Assembly: GCA_030153205.1 (NCBI GenBank)
Contig: JASLHV010000248.1
Location: forward strand, 1-8,629
Length of the DNA: 8,629 bases
Reading direction: 5' to 3'
DNA from: Roseiarcus sp.
GTDB taxonomy: Bacteria; Pseudomonadota; Alphaproteobacteria; Rhizobiales; Beijerinckiaceae
Under the pieces are notes generated by a model, which worked only from the letters and a program-made list of their open reading frames with translations, was not told where the DNA came from and searched no databases. Below are positions 1 through 5,899 of the stretch, piece after piece. A program made the position numbers and the translations under genes. How positions within the stretch are numbered: position 1 is the stretch's first letter; every line of letters starts with the position of its first letter.

Positions 1-366
1 CGCTTTCGACAGGATCCAATTCGGCGACAGGCGCGCGACCCCGATGATAAACCCGAGCGGCGTCGCCAGGACGATGCCGAGCGCGGCGACAAGAAGCGTG
101 TTGAGCAATCCGACCCAAAACGCGCGGCCGTAGGTCGAGAGCGGCGTATAGGCGATCAGTTTCTGATTGATATCGAAGCCGGCGGTCTGGCCCCAAAAGC
201 CGAAGCCGAGCGGGATGCCCCGCGCCTCCATATTGACGTAGGCGTTGTGCGCCGCGCCAAAGATGAGAACGACGAGGATGGCGATGAGAAGCGCCTGATA
301 GGCGTAGCCCCGGATGTCCGGGTCATTGAAAAACGCGCCCGCTGTCGGCTGCGACGCCTCGGCCAT
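1..366 (-). CDS. aapQ: General L-amino acid ABC transporter permease AapQ, N-terminal part (cut by window edge)
   Basis: This inner-membrane permease subunit belongs to the AapJQMP system, which imports a broad range of L-amino acids using ATP. Only the first 122 residues lie in the window; the family is usually close to 400 residues, so about two thirds is missing. Seen directly: an N-terminal FFNDPDIRGYAYQALL stretch, a first membrane segment at about residues 24-40, the GIPLGFGFWGQTAGFDINQ region (residues 50-68) typical of AapQ/YhdX-type permeases, and a second membrane segment at about 83-110 containing LLNTLLVAALGIVLATPLG. The start is ATG at 366 with an AAGGAGAA ribosome site (377-384). 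The gene points out of the window, so aapM and aapP may follow outside. The binding-protein gene aapJ, which usually sits just upstream, is not present; a divergent lectin gene is there instead. Family identity is firm; substrate range is inferred from the family. Confidence 0.9.
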   Translation of the reverse strand, partial: MAEASQPTAGAFFNDPDIRGYAYQALLIAILVVLIFGAAHNAYVNMEARGIPLGFGFWGQTAGFDINQKLIAYTPLSTYGRAFWVGLLNTLLVAALGIVLATPLGFIIGVARLSPNWILSKA

Positions 367-396
367 GGACGGGACGTTCTCCTTCGCAATGATGTG

Positions 397-412
397 GTCC
401 GACAAGTCGGAC
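397..412. promoter_or_regulatory. 16-bp perfect palindrome, candidate repressor operator before aapQ
   Basis: GTCCGAC-AA-GTCGGAC is a perfect inverted repeat with 7-bp arms and a 2-bp centre. The overlapping 11-mer TGGTCCGACAA (395-405) fits the TNGTNNNACNA pattern known for FadR-subfamily GntR regulators. It abuts the possible -10 box of aapQ and covers its predicted transcription start, which suits a repressor site. The 2-nt spacer argues against an RNA hairpin or terminator role. The identity of the regulator is inference. Confidence 0.4.
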
Positions 413-439
413 TAAAAATAAGCGCACTTATGATTGCAA
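411..439 (-). promoter_or_regulatory. Possible sigma70-type promoter of aapQ
   Basis: Reading the minus strand, TTGCAA (439-434) and TTTAGT (416-411) each match 4 of 6 consensus bases of -35 and -10 boxes and are separated by exactly 17 nt. Transcription would start near 404, about 40 nt before the aapQ ATG. The predicted start lies inside the palindrome at 397-412. This is a pattern match only. Confidence 0.35.
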
Positions 440-447
440 GCCGTTTC

Positions 448-468
448 GCGCGAGGCAAGTCCTCGCGC
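448..468. repeat. Hairpin-forming inverted repeat between aapQ and the lectin gene
   Basis: GCGCGAGG (448-455) and CCTCGCGC (461-468) are perfect 8-bp arms around a 5-nt centre (CAAGT). It lies upstream of both divergent genes, beyond the possible aapQ promoter. There is no T-run on either side, so an intrinsic terminator is unlikely. The rest of the 284-base gap at 367-650 shows no gene I can support. Confidence 0.35.
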
Positions 469-650
469 TCGCGCGGGGCCCCGAGCATCGCCAAGCCTTG
501 GCGCCGCTTATGACGACGGCGGCGTTTGCCTGAGCGGATGCTTCCTTCGCGGGCGCCGAATGGGCGGTGATCCGATGCTTGCGACTATTCTTGACGCAAT
601 TGATGGCGATCATGCCTCATGTTTGCCCATCCTTAAGGAGAAAGATCATC

Positions 651-1688
651 ATGCCAAAGGACGTTTTGGACCTGGGGGCGGGAAACGCCGTCCGAAAGGA
701 AGATTCTTTATCGACGGCGCGTTCGTGGCTGCGGGTCCAAGGCCTCGCTCTCGTCCTCCCCTTGGCCTGCGTCATGACAGGAACCGCCGCTCAGGCGCAG
801 AGCGCCAGCACATTCCAAAACTCTTGTACGCATATCGGCGTGGACGGTGGGATGTTGTCGGCCGATTGCAGACGCTCGGACGGCGCCTATACGCCCTCTT
901 CGATTCCAATCCCCGGCATCGTCAACGTCGATGGCGTTCTGCAATTCAACGGCACGCTCGGACCGAGCTCGTTCCAAAACTCTTGCTCTCAGATCGCTGT
1001 GGAAGGCGACGTTCTTTACGCGGTTTGCCGTGGACATGGCGGGATGGGCAATCAGACCTCCATCGAAATACCGGGGATCGTCAATATCGATGGCGTCTTG
1101 CAATATGCCGACGCTGGCGGCCCGCCGCCCGGTCCCGACGAGGAAGACAGTTTCGTCTCGGACGGCGCCAGCTATGGCTGGTACGACGATGGCTGGAATG
1201 GCCCCGGCTTCTACATCGCCGGCTATCAACATCGCCACGGATATGGTTTTGGCGGGGGCGAAGGCTGGCGCGGCCACCATCATATGGGCGGCCGTCCCGG
1301 CTTTGGCGGTGGAGGCGGTCATCATAACTTCGGCGGACATCAGGAGCACGAATTCCGCACAGGCGGCCAGCCGAACCCGAACCCCTTCCACCCCAACAAT
1401 GGCTTCCATCCCGGCGCCCAGCCGGGTCCTTTCCATCCTAATGCATTCCACCGCGAGAATGGGCTTAACCAGCAGGCCCATCCAGACGGCCAACAGCCGC
1501 AATTCCATCAAGGCGGCGGCAGTCGGCAGCCGCAGTTCCATCAATTCCACCAGGGCGGCGGTCAGCAACCGCAGTTCCATCAAGGCGGCGGATTTCATCC
1601 GGGCGGCGGGGCGCCCGGCGGTGGCGGCCACCCTGGCGGGGGAGTTCATCCTGGCGGAGCCGAAAAGCTCCCAGTGCATCGGCAATAA
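651..1688 (+). CDS. Exported CVNH (cyanovirin-N homology) lectin with Gly/His-rich C-terminal tail
   Basis: This 345-residue protein is probably secreted or periplasmic. Residues 1-49 form a signal peptide with an unusually long n-region (about 28 residues), a hydrophobic core at about 31-46 and a likely AQA cleavage site. Residues 53-152 make a full CVNH domain of two tandem repeats. Each has SFQNSC-like and ADCR/AVCR cysteines (C59/C73 and C112/C126, matching the two cyanovirin-N disulfides) and the GIVN-[VI]-DGVLQ ending. CVNH proteins bind high-mannose glycans, so carbohydrate binding is expected from the family. Residues from about 158 to the end are low-complexity: rich in Gly, Pro, Asn and Gln with about 22 histidines, including HHH, repeated FHP and QPQFHQGGG units. 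The start at 651 is chosen for its AAGGAG site (635-640); an in-frame ATG at 567 would add 28 residues and destroy the signal peptide. The gene stands alone and ends at a strong terminator. Domain call firm; ligand and role of the tail unknown. Confidence 0.88.
   Translation: MPKDVLDLGAGNAVRKEDSLSTARSWLRVQGLALVLPLACVMTGTAAQAQSASTFQNSCTHIGVDGGMLSADCRRSDGAYTPSSIPIPGIVNVDGVLQFNGTLGPSSFQNSCSQIAVEGDVLYAVCRGHGGMGNQTSIEIPGIVNIDGVLQYADAGGPPPGPDEEDSFVSDGASYGWYDDGWNGPGFYIAGYQHRHGYGFGGGEGWRGHHHMGGRPGFGGGGGHHNFGGHQEHEFRTGGQPNPNPFHPNNGFHPGAQPGPFHPNAFHRENGLNQQAHPDGQQPQFHQGGGSRQPQFHQFHQGGGQQPQFHQGGGFHPGGGAPGGGGHPGGGVHPGGAEKLPVHRQ
807..1106 (+). repeat. Tandem duplication encoding the two CVNH repeats
   Basis: Two units start at 807 (Ser53) and 966 (Ser106), offset by exactly 159 nt or 53 codons. 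By hand alignment 27 of 49 residues are identical. Some DNA is identical too: TTCCAAAACTCTTG occurs at 813-826 and at 972-985, and both units end in near-identical ATCGTCAA-GATGGCGT stretches. Confidence 0.85.
1491..1590 (+). repeat. Short coding repeats (QPQFHQGGG units) in the lectin tail
   Basis: Three imperfect copies of a roughly 27-bp unit encoding QPQFHQ-GGG lie at about 1495-1519, 1526-1558 and 1567-1590. The middle copy carries an extra FHQ. Downstream, further Gly/His units (GGGFHPGGG, GGHPGGG, GVHPGG) continue the pattern to the end of the gene. Such arrays expand and contract easily. Confidence 0.75.
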
Positions 1689-1701
1689 TCGAGATAATAA
1701 A

Positions 1702-1729
1702 GCCTAGCGCGCGCCTTCGCGCGCTAGGC
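1702..1729. terminator. Bidirectional intrinsic terminator between the convergent lectin and DUF4864 genes
   Basis: A perfect 12-bp stem (GCCTAGCGCGCG at 1702-1713, CGCGCGCTAGGC at 1718-1729) closes a CCTT tetraloop. It starts 14 nt after the lectin stop and ends 6 nt before the stop of the minus-strand gene. On the minus strand the stem is followed by TTTATTAT, a reasonable T-rich tail; on the plus strand the tail is weaker (CTTTC). Confidence 0.75.
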
Positions 1730-1735
1730 AGCCTT

Positions 1736-2161
1736 TCAGACGCTTTTCGCTTCGGACTTGATCAGGACGCAGCCGCTGATCAGCCAGGAACCGTCGGGCT
1801 GAAGCGTGAGCTTGTAGATCGCTGTCCAGACCTGATTATCGTCATCGACGATGGTCAAGTCCTGCGAGGCGTTGTCGCCATCGCGCTTGAACGTCCCGAA
1901 ATCCGCGCTGCGGTGATGATAGACAGGCGCATATCTTGTGCGCGCCATGTCCATGAAGACGCCGGAGTTCGGAAAGATCACCTTGATGCCCGGCGCCGCG
2001 AGTGCATAAGCGCCTGCCGCATCGCCACGGGCGAAAGCGTCGAGTTGACGCTGGATCAACGCATGAGCTTGGCCCTCGACCTCGTCAGCCCGCGCCGGCG
2101 CGAAGGAAACAAGGACAAAAAAACTTAACGTCGCAACGAGACGCAGGAGCGCTGTCTGCAT
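1736..2161 (-). CDS. Exported DUF4864 family protein (copy A)
   Basis: This 141-residue protein has a signal peptide (about residues 1-25; hydrophobic core LVATLSFFVLVSF, likely cleavage after ARA). The rest is one DUF4864 domain: an N-terminal helix with IQRQLDAFARGDAAGAYALA (residues 36-55), a central FMDMARTRYAPVYHHRS segment, and a C-terminal sheet with IVDDDNQVWTAIYKL and QPDGSWLISGCVL. The size and order of elements suggest an NTF2/SnoaL-like fold, which is an inference. The biochemical role of DUF4864 proteins is not known to me. The start ATG at 2161 has a GGAGG site six bases upstream. It lies 156 bp downstream of a paralogue on the same strand (copy B) and ends 6 bp from a shared terminator with the lectin gene. 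It keeps the family-typical SGC near the C-terminus, which copy B lacks. Confidence 0.85.
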   Translation of the reverse strand: MQTALLRLVATLSFFVLVSFAPARADEVEGQAHALIQRQLDAFARGDAAGAYALAAPGIKVIFPNSGVFMDMARTRYAPVYHHRSADFGTFKRDGDNASQDLTIVDDDNQVWTAIYKLTLQPDGSWLISGCVLIKSEAKSV

Positions 2162-2317
2162 GGCCCGCCTCCGATCCTATCCTGCGCTATACGGCGGCGG
2201 AGGCGAAACGGTTTCAAAATTGCGGGTGCGTGGAGCGAAACTTTTCGCGGCTCTTCTGGCTGGAGCGCAGGAGACGCCTTCGCGCTGCGCTTTGCGGTGC
2301 GGACTACAGGCGCGCTT

Positions 2318-2752
2318 TCAAAGGTCGGTCGCGTCTGATTTGCTCAGAAGCACGCCGTCGATCATCCATACTCCATCGGGCTGACGGCTCAGTTTGTAGA
2401 CGACGTTCCATACATTACTATTGTCATCCACCACCACGACGCTCTGCGCCGCGTCATCGCCGTTGAGCAAGAAATCGTCGTATTCGGTGATACGCCGATG
2501 GAAGAACGGCGTATTTCCTGACCGTACCGACTCGAGGAAATTATTCGAATTGGAGTAGGCTGCCTTTAGCGCAGGGGAGGCCAAAGCGAAAGCCCCCTCT
2601 GCATCGCCGCGTTGAAAAGCGTCGAGCTGACGTTGAATCACGGTTCGGGCGCCGATGCCGCCGCCTTCGCCTGCCGCCATCGCCACGACAGGCAGGCCTA
2701 TCAGCAATGCGAGACACGAAGCGATACGGGCGGGTCTTGCGAACACGGCCAT
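2318..2752 (-). CDS. Exported DUF4864 family protein (copy B)
   Basis: This is a paralogue of the next gene downstream, with about 48% identity over 105 residues in an ungapped hand alignment. A signal peptide (FARPARIASCLALLIGLPVV, likely cleavage after AMA) precedes a DUF4864 domain: VIQRQLDAFQRGDAEGAFAL, a central FFHRRITEYDDF, then VVVVDDNSNVWNVVYKL and QPDGVWMIDGVLL. Function unknown. The C-terminal SGC of copy A is replaced by DGV. Start choice is uncertain. The ATG at 2752 is the first ATG, but an AGGAG site abuts it. GTG at 2746, two codons in, has that same AGGAG at the ideal six-base distance and may be the true start. A TTG at 2794 is also in frame but would add a charged extension before the signal peptide. 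It is divergent from the S10 peptidase gene. Confidence 0.82.
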   Translation of the reverse strand: MAVFARPARIASCLALLIGLPVVAMAAGEGGGIGARTVIQRQLDAFQRGDAEGAFALASPALKAAYSNSNNFLESVRSGNTPFFHRRITEYDDFLLNGDDAAQSVVVVDDNSNVWNVVYKLSRQPDGVWMIDGVLLSKSDATDL

Positions 2753-2795
2753 CTCCTGTGGAGAAATTGCTTTTTTCGAACAATCAATGATCAAA

Positions 2796-2819
2796 CGCCG
2801 CGAAAGTTCGATCGCGGCG
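2796..2819. repeat. Inverted repeat in the divergent promoter region (DUF4864 copy B / S10 peptidase)
   Basis: CGCCGCGA (2796-2803) and TCGCGGCG (2812-2819) are perfect 8-bp arms around AAGTTCGA. TGATCA palindromes flank it at 2788-2793 and 2828-2833. It lies 44 bp upstream of copy B's ATG, inside an AT-richer gap (2753-3026), so it could be an operator or a leader hairpin of copy B. No regulator is identifiable. Confidence 0.35.
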
Positions 2820-3026
2820 AACAGTATTGATCACTTCTCGGCGATCAACGATTTAAACCATTGTCTTTCAATGAATTACGTTCTCTATGGCGTTTCGAGT
2901 TCCGGTCTCATCGTGAAATATTTTGTTATCGCGTCAACTTTTTGCTGCAATCGCGCCGCCCCAGTTGAAACGAATAAAAAGTACGCTTGACGGCGTTTTT
3001 GACGCCAAGCGACAGGGAGGTTTCGT

Positions 3027-4544
3027 ATGATTGTCTTGTTGCGGACTTTGGCGGTGACGGTTGGTCTCGTTCTCGCCGCCGCCACCGTCGCGGCGGAGGA
3101 TCCTCCCTCTAATCCGCCAGCAGGCGGCGCACAGCAATCGCCATCCCAATCGACGAAGGAGAAGACGGCCGACCCCGCCAAGCGCCTGCCGGCCGATTCA
3201 ACGACCGATCAAACGCTCGCCCTTTCGGGCCGGACCCTGAGCTTTAAAGCCAGCGTCAACGTCATTCATCTCACCGACGACAAAGGCGCGCCGGAAGCTG
3301 ATGTCGTGACGACCGCCTACCAGTTGAAGAATAGCGACGCGCGGACGCGGCCTGTGACCTTCGTCTTCAATGGCGGTCCCGGCGCGGGATCGGCCTGGCT
3401 GCAGCTTGGCGCCGTCGGACCCTGGCGCCTGCCGATGAATGGGCTCTCTTCGTCTTCAACGCCGGCGCTCGTCGATAATGAAGAGACTTGGCTCGATTTT
3501 ACCGATCTCGTTTTCGTCGACCCGCCAGGGACTGGGTACAGTCGGATTGTCGCGACAGGCGAGGACGTACGAAAGAAACTCTGGTCCGTATCGGGCGACA
3601 TCGACGCGCTCGGCGTCGTTGTCCGCCGCTGGCTCGCCGATCACGACCGTTTGCAATCGCCGAAATTCATCCTTGGTGAGAGCTACGGCGGCTTTCGCGG
3701 GCCGCGGCTCGCCGAAGAACTATCGACCAAACAAGGGATCGGAATCAGCGGTCTCGTTCTCCTCTCGCCGGCCCTGCAATTCGGCGGCAGCGAACTTCTG
3801 TCCTTCGTGACCCGCCTCCCCTCGTTCGCTGCGGCTTTTCGCGAGAAAAAAGGGAAAGTCTCGCGAGACGATCTTGCGGATGTCGAACAATACGCCAGTC
3901 ATGACTACCTGCTCGATTTGCTACAAGGACCCAAGGATGCAGCGGCGGTGGCGCGCATGGTTCAGCGCGTCAGCGAATTGACGGGGCTTGATCCCGACGT
4001 TGTCAAAAGGTTCGGCGGCCGGGTCAGCAAGGACGCGTTCCTGCGCGAATTTGGCCGGGCTGAAGGCAAAGTCAGCGCCTTCTATGACGCGACGATCACG
4101 GCTTATGATCCGGAGCCGACGAACTACTACGATCGTTGGCTGGACCCCGCGGCGGACGGGTTCGGCGCGCCTTTCTCCAGCGCCGCCATGGATCTCTATA
4201 ACCATCGCCTCGGTTGGAAGATCGACGAGCGCTATGAAATTCTCAATGAGGCGGTGGGCAACGCCTGGAATTGGGGCAATCGCCTTTCCCCGATTAGCGC
4301 CACCGAGTCGCTTCGAAAAATGCTTGCGCTCGATCCGAACTTCAGAGTGCTGGTCACCCACGGTCTGACGGATTTACAGACGCCTTACTTCGGCGATGCG
4401 CTCCTTCTCGCTCAGATTCCCAATTATGGCCCGCCAGGACGATTGACGCTGAAAGTCTATCCCGGCGGCCACATGCATTATTCGCGCGACGAAACACGCA
4501 AAGCTTTAAGAGAAGACGCGCGCCGGGTGATCGAAGGGAAGTGA
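3027..4544 (+). CDS. Exported S10 family serine carboxypeptidase-like protein
   Basis: This 505-residue alpha/beta-hydrolase is expected to remove C-terminal residues from peptides in the periplasm or outside the cell. Residues 1-23 are a signal peptide (LLRTLAVTVGLVLAAATVAA), followed by a Pro/Ser/Gln-rich linker to about residue 55. Family motifs appear in order: FVFNGGPGAGS (113-122, oxyanion region), LVFVDPPGTGYS (161-172), FILGESYGGFRGPRLAEE with nucleophile Ser219, VTHGLTDLQTPY with Asp449, and YPGGHMHY with His482. The triad is therefore complete and length is normal for bacterial S10 proteins. The ATG at 3027 has an AGGGAGG site six bases upstream. The gene is divergent from DUF4864 copy B and convergent with the MFS gene, leaving only 9 bp between the two stops. 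Peptidase activity is inferred from the intact triad; some S10-fold proteins act as acyltransferases, so the substrate is open. Confidence 0.9.
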   Translation: MIVLLRTLAVTVGLVLAAATVAAEDPPSNPPAGGAQQSPSQSTKEKTADPAKRLPADSTTDQTLALSGRTLSFKASVNVIHLTDDKGAPEADVVTTAYQLKNSDARTRPVTFVFNGGPGAGSAWLQLGAVGPWRLPMNGLSSSSTPALVDNEETWLDFTDLVFVDPPGTGYSRIVATGEDVRKKLWSVSGDIDALGVVVRRWLADHDRLQSPKFILGESYGGFRGPRLAEELSTKQGIGISGLVLLSPALQFGGSELLSFVTRLPSFAAAFREKKGKVSRDDLADVEQYASHDYLLDLLQGPKDAAAVARMVQRVSELTGLDPDVVKRFGGRVSKDAFLREFGRAEGKVSAFYDATITAYDPEPTNYYDRWLDPAADGFGAPFSSAAMDLYNHRLGWKIDERYEILNEAVGNAWNWGNRLSPISATESLRKMLALDPNFRVLVTHGLTDLQTPYFGDALLLAQIPNYGPPGRLTLKVYPGGHMHYSRDETRKALREDARRVIEGK

Positions 4545-4564
4545 GGCGGCGTGTTAAGCCGCCT
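4544..4564. terminator. Hairpin spanning the stops of the convergent S10 peptidase and MFS genes
   Basis: AGGCGGC (4544-4550) and GCCGCCT (4558-4564) form a perfect 7-bp stem with a 7-nt loop. The stem begins at the last base of the peptidase stop codon, and the loop contains the MFS stop codon. No T-run follows on either strand, so it would be a weak or factor-assisted terminator. Confidence 0.35.
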
Positions 4565-5807
4565 GCAGCAAGCCTGGCCCAGGCGATGGTTTCCGACTCC
4601 GCCAATAGAGCCAGCCGACGACGGCGAGATTGAAGGCGTTCCAGATGACGCCGTTCAAAAACGCCATCTTGTACGAAGCCGTCAAATCGAAGATGACGCC
4701 GGAGAAATAGCCGCCAAAGGCCATGCCGAAGATCGTCGCGGCGACGACGAGGCTGATCTTCGCGCCGGCTTCGCGCGGAGGCAGCAGTTCGCGGATGATC
4801 ACGGCGTACATCGGGACGATTCCGCCTTGGAACAGGCCGAATATGCCGGAGACGACATAGAGCGAGGCAAGACCGTCAAAATAAAGATAGAGCAGCAACG
4901 CCACGCATTGCATGAACGAGCCGATCAGCAAAGTCGCGGCGCCGCCGATCGCATCAGCGATAAAACCTGAACCGACGCGCGAGACGACGCCGAGGAACAA
5001 CATGAGCGAAAGCATTTCCGCGCCATGGGCTGCGCCATAGCCGAGGTCGCCGCAATAGGCGACGATATGGACTTGCGGCATCGCCATCGCCGCACAGCAG
5101 GAAAAGCCGGCGAGTACTAGCAAAATCATGAGGAGACGCGGCGACATGGCCGCTTCGGCGCGCGCGCTTCGCGTCGCCTTCTCCGCCGCGACCATCACAG
5201 CGTTCGAAGGCCGCCGCCGAAGAAACAAGGCGGCGGGAAGCGCGATGGCGGCGACCAGCACGCCGATCGCCACATAGGTCCAACGCCAGCCGATCAGCGG
5301 CATGGACCAGTTCATTGCCAGCGGCCAGATCGCGCCGGCGAGATAATTGCCTGAAGCGACGACCACAACCGCAAGGCCGCGGCGCTTGACGAACCAATGG
5401 GACACATCGGCCATCATCGGCGCAAAGCCTGCGCCTGTGCCCACACCGATGAGAAGAAGATGCGCGGCCGAAAGGACGAAAAGATTCGGCGCGAGACCGG
5501 CCAGAACAAAGCCGCCGCCAAGACAAAGCCCGGCGACAAAGACGGGCAAAGCAATGCCGACCCGATCGACCAGACGCCCGAGCACGATCGTGCCGAAGGC
5601 GAAGCCCAACATCATCAGCGTATACGGCGCGGAGGCGGCGGCGCGATCGACGCCGAATTCGCTCTGCACTTTCGGCAGGACGACGACAAACGCCCACATG
5701 CCCGCGCCAGCGACCGTGGCGAAGAGGAGAGACAAGGCGAGGCGCCGAAACGCATAGGCGCTATCTGGCGCATAGCGATCGGATTCGACAGCGAAAGCCG
5801 GATTCAT
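4554..5807 (-). CDS. Major facilitator superfamily (MFS) transporter
   Basis: This is an inner-membrane secondary transporter of 417 residues with about twelve hydrophobic segments, normal for MFS. The motif-A loop GRLVDRVG lies at residues 77-84 between the second and third membrane segments. MADVSHWFVKRRGLAVVVV and GNYLAGAIWPL in the first half resemble monocarboxylate/oxalate-type (MCT/OFA-like) MFS proteins. A charged loop (LRRRPSN to about SARAEAAMS) separates the two six-helix halves, and the second half has the matching GVVSRVGSGFIADAIGG loop. The substrate cannot be read from sequence; an organic anion is the best guess from resemblance. Start: ATG at 5807 (MNPAFAVES) is chosen; ATG at 5837 and GTG at 5846 are in frame upstream, and none has a clear ribosome site. 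It follows the DUF2155 gene on the same strand by about 90 bp, so co-transcription is possible, without an obvious functional link. Confidence 0.88.
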   Translation of the reverse strand: MNPAFAVESDRYAPDSAYAFRRLALSLLFATVAGAGMWAFVVVLPKVQSEFGVDRAAASAPYTLMMLGFAFGTIVLGRLVDRVGIALPVFVAGLCLGGGFVLAGLAPNLFVLSAAHLLLIGVGTGAGFAPMMADVSHWFVKRRGLAVVVVASGNYLAGAIWPLAMNWSMPLIGWRWTYVAIGVLVAAIALPAALFLRRRPSNAVMVAAEKATRSARAEAAMSPRLLMILLVLAGFSCCAAMAMPQVHIVAYCGDLGYGAAHGAEMLSLMLFLGVVSRVGSGFIADAIGGAATLLIGSFMQCVALLLYLYFDGLASLYVVSGIFGLFQGGIVPMYAVIIRELLPPREAGAKISLVVAATIFGMAFGGYFSGVIFDLTASYKMAFLNGVIWNAFNLAVVGWLYWRSRKPSPGPGLLQAA

Positions 5808-5899
5808 GACGCGAACTTGGTCGCGTTGCCCCGGCATGGCAAGCACAGGTCTGCTATGCGTATGTCGAACTGTCCTGCGGATCGAGGAGGACAGCGGGC

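Noticed and set aside
434..1327. Long open frame (297 codons) overlapping the lectin gene in another plus frame
   Set aside because: Arg/Leu-rich translation with no domain, overlapping the CVNH gene, which has a signal peptide, conserved motifs and a ribosome site. It is a GC-bias shadow.
708..1685. Minus-strand open frame (325 codons) opposite the lectin gene
   Set aside because: Repetitive MELRLL pattern that merely mirrors the FHQ/Gly repeats of the sense strand; no family resemblance.
2753..2794. TTG start for DUF4864 copy B at 2794
   Set aside because: It would put a 14-residue charged extension before the signal peptide and has no ribosome site; ATG at 2752 or GTG at 2746 fits better.
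4954..5697. Second minus-strand open frame inside the MFS gene
   Set aside because: Arg/Ser/Cys-rich frame-shifted shadow of the transporter, whose own frame has the membrane segments and motif A.
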